A stretch of 64,000 bases of DNA from Eimeria necatrix (taxonomy: Eukaryota; Apicomplexa; Conoidasida; Eucoccidiorida; Eimeriidae), in NCBI RefSeq assembly GCF_000499385.1, contig NW_013654378.1:89501-153500 (forward strand). Direction: 5' to 3'. The notes below the pieces were generated by a model. The model was given only the letters and a program-made list of their open reading frames with translations. It searched no databases and had not been told where the DNA came from. This document shows positions 61,129 to 64,000 of this stretch, one piece after another (within the stretch, counting starts at the first letter, position 1; the number at the start of each line of letters is the position of its first letter). Made by a program: the position numbers and the translations under genes.

Positions 61129-62797
61129 CGGGACAGTAAGATATTTTGGTTGGACTGGCTGCACTGGTTCCTTGGGGAGCTGCCTGCTGTTATTTTAAAG
61201 GCCGTGCCTCCACCTGCTGCTACTGCTTCGCCATTGTCTTCTGCTGCTGCTGCTGCAGCAGCCCTGCCTCCTGCTGCAGCTGCTGCTTCGCGTGGTGCTG
61301 CTGCAGCGCAGCGAGACCTTTCAGCGTTGGCCTCTTCTCTGACGCGGACATCACAGCTGCTGCCAGCTGCGCATGCGCCAGTGTGGCGGGTGCTGCTGCC
61401 GCAGCTGCTGCTGGCGAGCAGCAACAGCAGCAGCAGCAGCAGCAGCAGCAACGGCAGCAGAAACAAAAGAGCTGGTTCTGCTGTTGCTGCTGCTGAGCCT
61501 TCATCTCTTCTTAAGGAAATAGCTTTAGGCTGCGCTGCTGTGGCGCGCTGCAGCATCACTGCAGCAGAGAAGCAGCAGCTGCTGCAGCAATTTGCGCCCT
61601 GCTTGCTGCGGCTGCTTCACCAGCTGCTTCCAGCAGCAGGCGAGCCCACGCAAGCAACTGCAGCAGCATGTCTTGAAGCAGCAGCAGCAGAAGCTGAAGA
61701 AGCAGCAGCAGAAGCCGAAGGCGCGGCGGCTGGGCATCTCGCCCCAGTGGCTCCAGTGACAGCCAAAGTGCTGCTGTCTTCCTTTGCTGCTGCTGCTTCC
61801 AGCAGCAAGGACGCTGCAGTTGAGCAGCTGCTGCTGCTGTTGTGCAGGTACTTGCGAGGATACAGAGAGCACTTCAGCCTCGAACTTCTGGCCTATGCAG
61901 CAGCAGATGCAGGCCTTCTTTCAAGTGTTTCACCTTCAGCAGCAGTGCGGAGTGAGGCTGCTGCTGCAGTGGAAGCAGGGTGTGACTCCCTGCTGCAGCG
62001 GCTGCAGCAGCAGCAGCAGCAGCGGCGGCGGCAGAAGCAGCAGGAGCTGGAGGCGAAAATCCCTCGACAAGCAGCAGCAGCGCTGCTGGCCATATGCAGC
62101 AGGCTACCCACAATCCCTGTAAGACTCGTCGAAGCACTGCAGCAGTCCATTCTCCAACCGCAGCAGCAGCAGCAGCAGCTGCTGCAGCAGCAGCAACAGA
62201 AGCAGGCTGATTCAACTGTCTCTCAGCTGACTGCCTGCCTCCTAGCGCTGAGCCGCTTCCCCCGTCGCCTCCTTTCGGAGCAATGGACAGCAGCAGAGCA
62301 GCAGCTGCTGTATCGGCTGCAGAAGCTGCAGCAGCTGCCGCAGCAGCCACAGCAGCAGCACATGCAAACGGAGCTAGGACTGGAGGAAGCAGCGCGAATT
62401 CTTTCAGCCTACGCTGCAGCGCTGCGGGAGGCCCCACATTTGCTGCTGAAGTCAGTACAGCAGCTTGTGACCCCACAGCTCCAGCAGCAACGCCAACAAC
62501 AGCAGCAGCTGCTACTGCAACATCAGCAGCAGCAAACAGATATATCGACGCTGAGCCTCAGTGGCTGCATGCATATGGCGCGCCTGCTGGAAGCTGCAGT
62601 GCTCCTCTCGCTGCACCTTCCCTCAGCCAGGCAGCAGCAGCAGCAGCAGCAACGGCAAGAGCTGCAGGATATTCAGACGACAGGAGCCTTCATGTCTCTC
62701 CTAGTGGATTCTCTCTGCGACAATATAGCGTTTCACAAGAGATGCCTCTCCCTTTTGTTTACACGGATGCCGTCTGTCTCACCCGATAGCAGCGCTA

Positions 62798-62836
<39 letters not shown>

Positions 62837-63510
62837 GCGACCAGCAGCAGAAAGCCCACCAGAAACGCCTGCAGCAGCTGCAGCGGCTGCAGCAGCAACA
62901 GCGCGGCCTCGTGGGCATCACAGCCATCTGTGCCACCCACATTCAGCACCCTCCACTGTTGGCTGAGGCGCTGCAGCTGCGTCTGCTGCTGCTTTCAGAA
63001 GCTGCAGCAGCAAAAGCGGCAGCAGCTATGCATGCGGCAGCAGCAGAGCCAAAGCAAGCAACTGAGTCTATACCTTTCTTAGCTCCGTCAGAGGAGCTGC
63101 AGGTTGGCCGATTTGTTGTTTCTTTTCTTGCGGGCTGCTACTATCCCATCCAGCTGCAGCAGCAGCAGCAACAGCAACAGCAGCAACAACATGACCAAGA
63201 TCAGAAGCAAAGGGCGTGGGATATGCTGGTGTCTTTGTTGGGGGGCCACGAAGCGGCTGCAGCAGTAGCAGCACGCGCTGCCCTTCACGCAGCAGAAGCG
63301 CTTGAATGCCGGCAGCAGCAGCAGCAAGTACTGCAGCAGCAGCAGCAGCTGTGGACCAGCGAGCAGCAGCACGGGTCCCGCCCTTCGCTGCGCATGCAGC
63401 TGGAAGTGGAGGCAGCACTGCGCAGCAAATCAGTGCAGCACGAAGTGCGGAGCTGTCTGTACACTCTAGACTTGCTGCTGCCCCCGCTGCCGCTGCTGCC
63501 TCACTGCTGA
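59593..63510 (+). CDS. Homopolymer-rich helical-repeat protein, RAP-family-like (may continue beyond window)
   Basis: This is a single open frame of 1305 residues. Poly-Gln, poly-Ser, poly-Ala and Leu runs from CAG/AGC/GCA/CTG triplets alternate with non-repetitive helical stretches, for example EEYLLDSLPFLSPQQICLAV, HDPRDLLRLLPLLAAV and AARTAYAFCRFAASKLQ. This spacing of paired helices resembles the heptatricopeptide-like repeats of apicomplexan RAP proteins, which act on organellar RNA. The end, QLEVEAALRSKSVQHEVRS followed by CLYTLDLLLP, resembles the segment that normally precedes the RAP core (LEV..L...GV..E....Y..D..LP). The core itself (IEVDGP-like) is not found before base 64000, so either an exon lies beyond the window or the domain is missing. 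Triplet tracts stay in frame across 3.9 kb. The family assignment is inference; the gene itself is well supported. Confidence 0.8.
60150..63360 (+). repeat. Coding CAG/AGC/GCA triplet tracts
   Basis: More than a dozen near-pure triplet runs lie within the helical-repeat gene, with examples at 60150-60180, 60455-60530, 60900-60966, 61085-61130, 62800-62835 and 63150-63190. The same triplet read in its three frames gives Gln, Ser or Ala. Neighbouring tracts use different frames, so the peptide type changes along the protein. Confidence 0.92.
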
Positions 63511-63639
63511 CAACACAAGAAGCTGCAGAAAGTTCTTGTCTTTTGTTCTTTCTTGAAGCAGCTAGCTGCCTTGGATCACAGCTAGCTGCTGCAGCAAGCT
63601 GCTGCAGCTGAGTCTCACTTCTGACAGTTAGCTGCGACG

Positions 63640-63912
63640 CGCGCGAGCCGCCCCGGCTGCACCACGGCTAGCCGTGGCTGGCTACTTCTACTCACAGCTA
63701 GCTAGATTTAGCCACAGCTAGCCATGGCTAGCTAGAATCAGCCATGGCTAGCCACAGCTAGCTAGAATTGGCCACGGCCAGCTACGGCTAGCTGGACTTA
63801 GCCGCGGCTAGCTAGACTTAGCCGCGGCAAGCCACGGCTAGCTAGAGTTAGCTGCAGCTAGCCACGGCTAGTTAAAACTAGCTAGAGTTGGCCGCGGCTA
63901 GCCACGGCTAGC
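63640..63912. repeat. GCTAGC-rich minisatellite
   Basis: Imperfect tandem copies of a unit of roughly 18-26 bases, built from GCCACGGCTAGCTAGA and TTAGCCGCGGCTA variants, run for about 270 bases. Many copies contain the palindromes GCTAGC and CCGCGG. It lies just after the stop of the helical-repeat gene and could be intronic if that gene continues. Confidence 0.9.
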
Positions 63913-64000
63913 CAGAGGAACCCACAAAACATAAATAGAATAGAAAGTACCTGCTGCCTTCGTGGCCGCAGCAAAGCCTGCATTTGCCTGGACAGCTCGG

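Noticed and set aside
61874..62476. Long minus-strand Ala-rich frame
   Set aside because: It is the complement of CAG tracts in the plus-strand helical-repeat gene. Ala and Leu runs arise automatically on the opposite strand.

Overview
The window looks like nuclear DNA of a coccidian apicomplexan, most likely an Eimeria species. Three features point there. CAG/CTG triplet tracts fill introns and also exons, where they encode runs of Gln, Ala, Ser or Leu. Telomere-like AAACCCT heptamers lie inside introns. Repeat-rich stretches (about 1-7300 and 48500-64000) flank a repeat-poor stretch (about 7300-48000), the segmented pattern described for Eimeria chromosomes. Multi-exon genes have GT-AG introns. 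No rRNA, tRNA, CRISPR array or complete transposon was recognised.

Layout, left to right: an open minus-strand low-complexity frame running off the left edge (1-1091); an eight-exon M17 leucine aminopeptidase gene (6863-2558, minus) whose introns are packed with CTG and telomere-like repeats; a three-exon gene for a four-helix membrane protein resembling a voltage-sensor domain (11201-12996, plus); two single-exon genes for secretory-pathway proteins, one with a membrane anchor and coiled coil (16697-18916, plus) and one mucin-like with Thr tracts (21857-23263, plus); a single-exon TBC-domain Rab-GAP gene (26992-25310, minus); a gene of about 11 exons for a membrane-anchored Ulp1-type (C48) cysteine protease (30420-34063, plus); a six-exon gene for a Gln-rich protein of about 1816 residues (44191-37167, minus); a two-membrane-segment protein gene (48608-51879, plus); a cytoskeletal-type protein gene with FRP motifs (58036-52899, minus, 5' end unresolved); and a gene for a homopolymer-rich helical-repeat protein resembling apicomplexan RAP-family RNA-binding proteins (59593-63510, plus, possibly continuing past the window).

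Exon models were built by hand from frame, splice-site and codon-phase agreement. For the aminopeptidase, the large Gln-rich gene and the FRP-motif gene, every junction proposed keeps frame. The genes do not form an operon or pathway: they alternate in strand, and intergenic spaces of 1-4.5 kb show no convincing coding content. The aminopeptidase, TBC and C48 genes are housekeeping or regulatory in type; the others are lineage-restricted or only partly recognisable.
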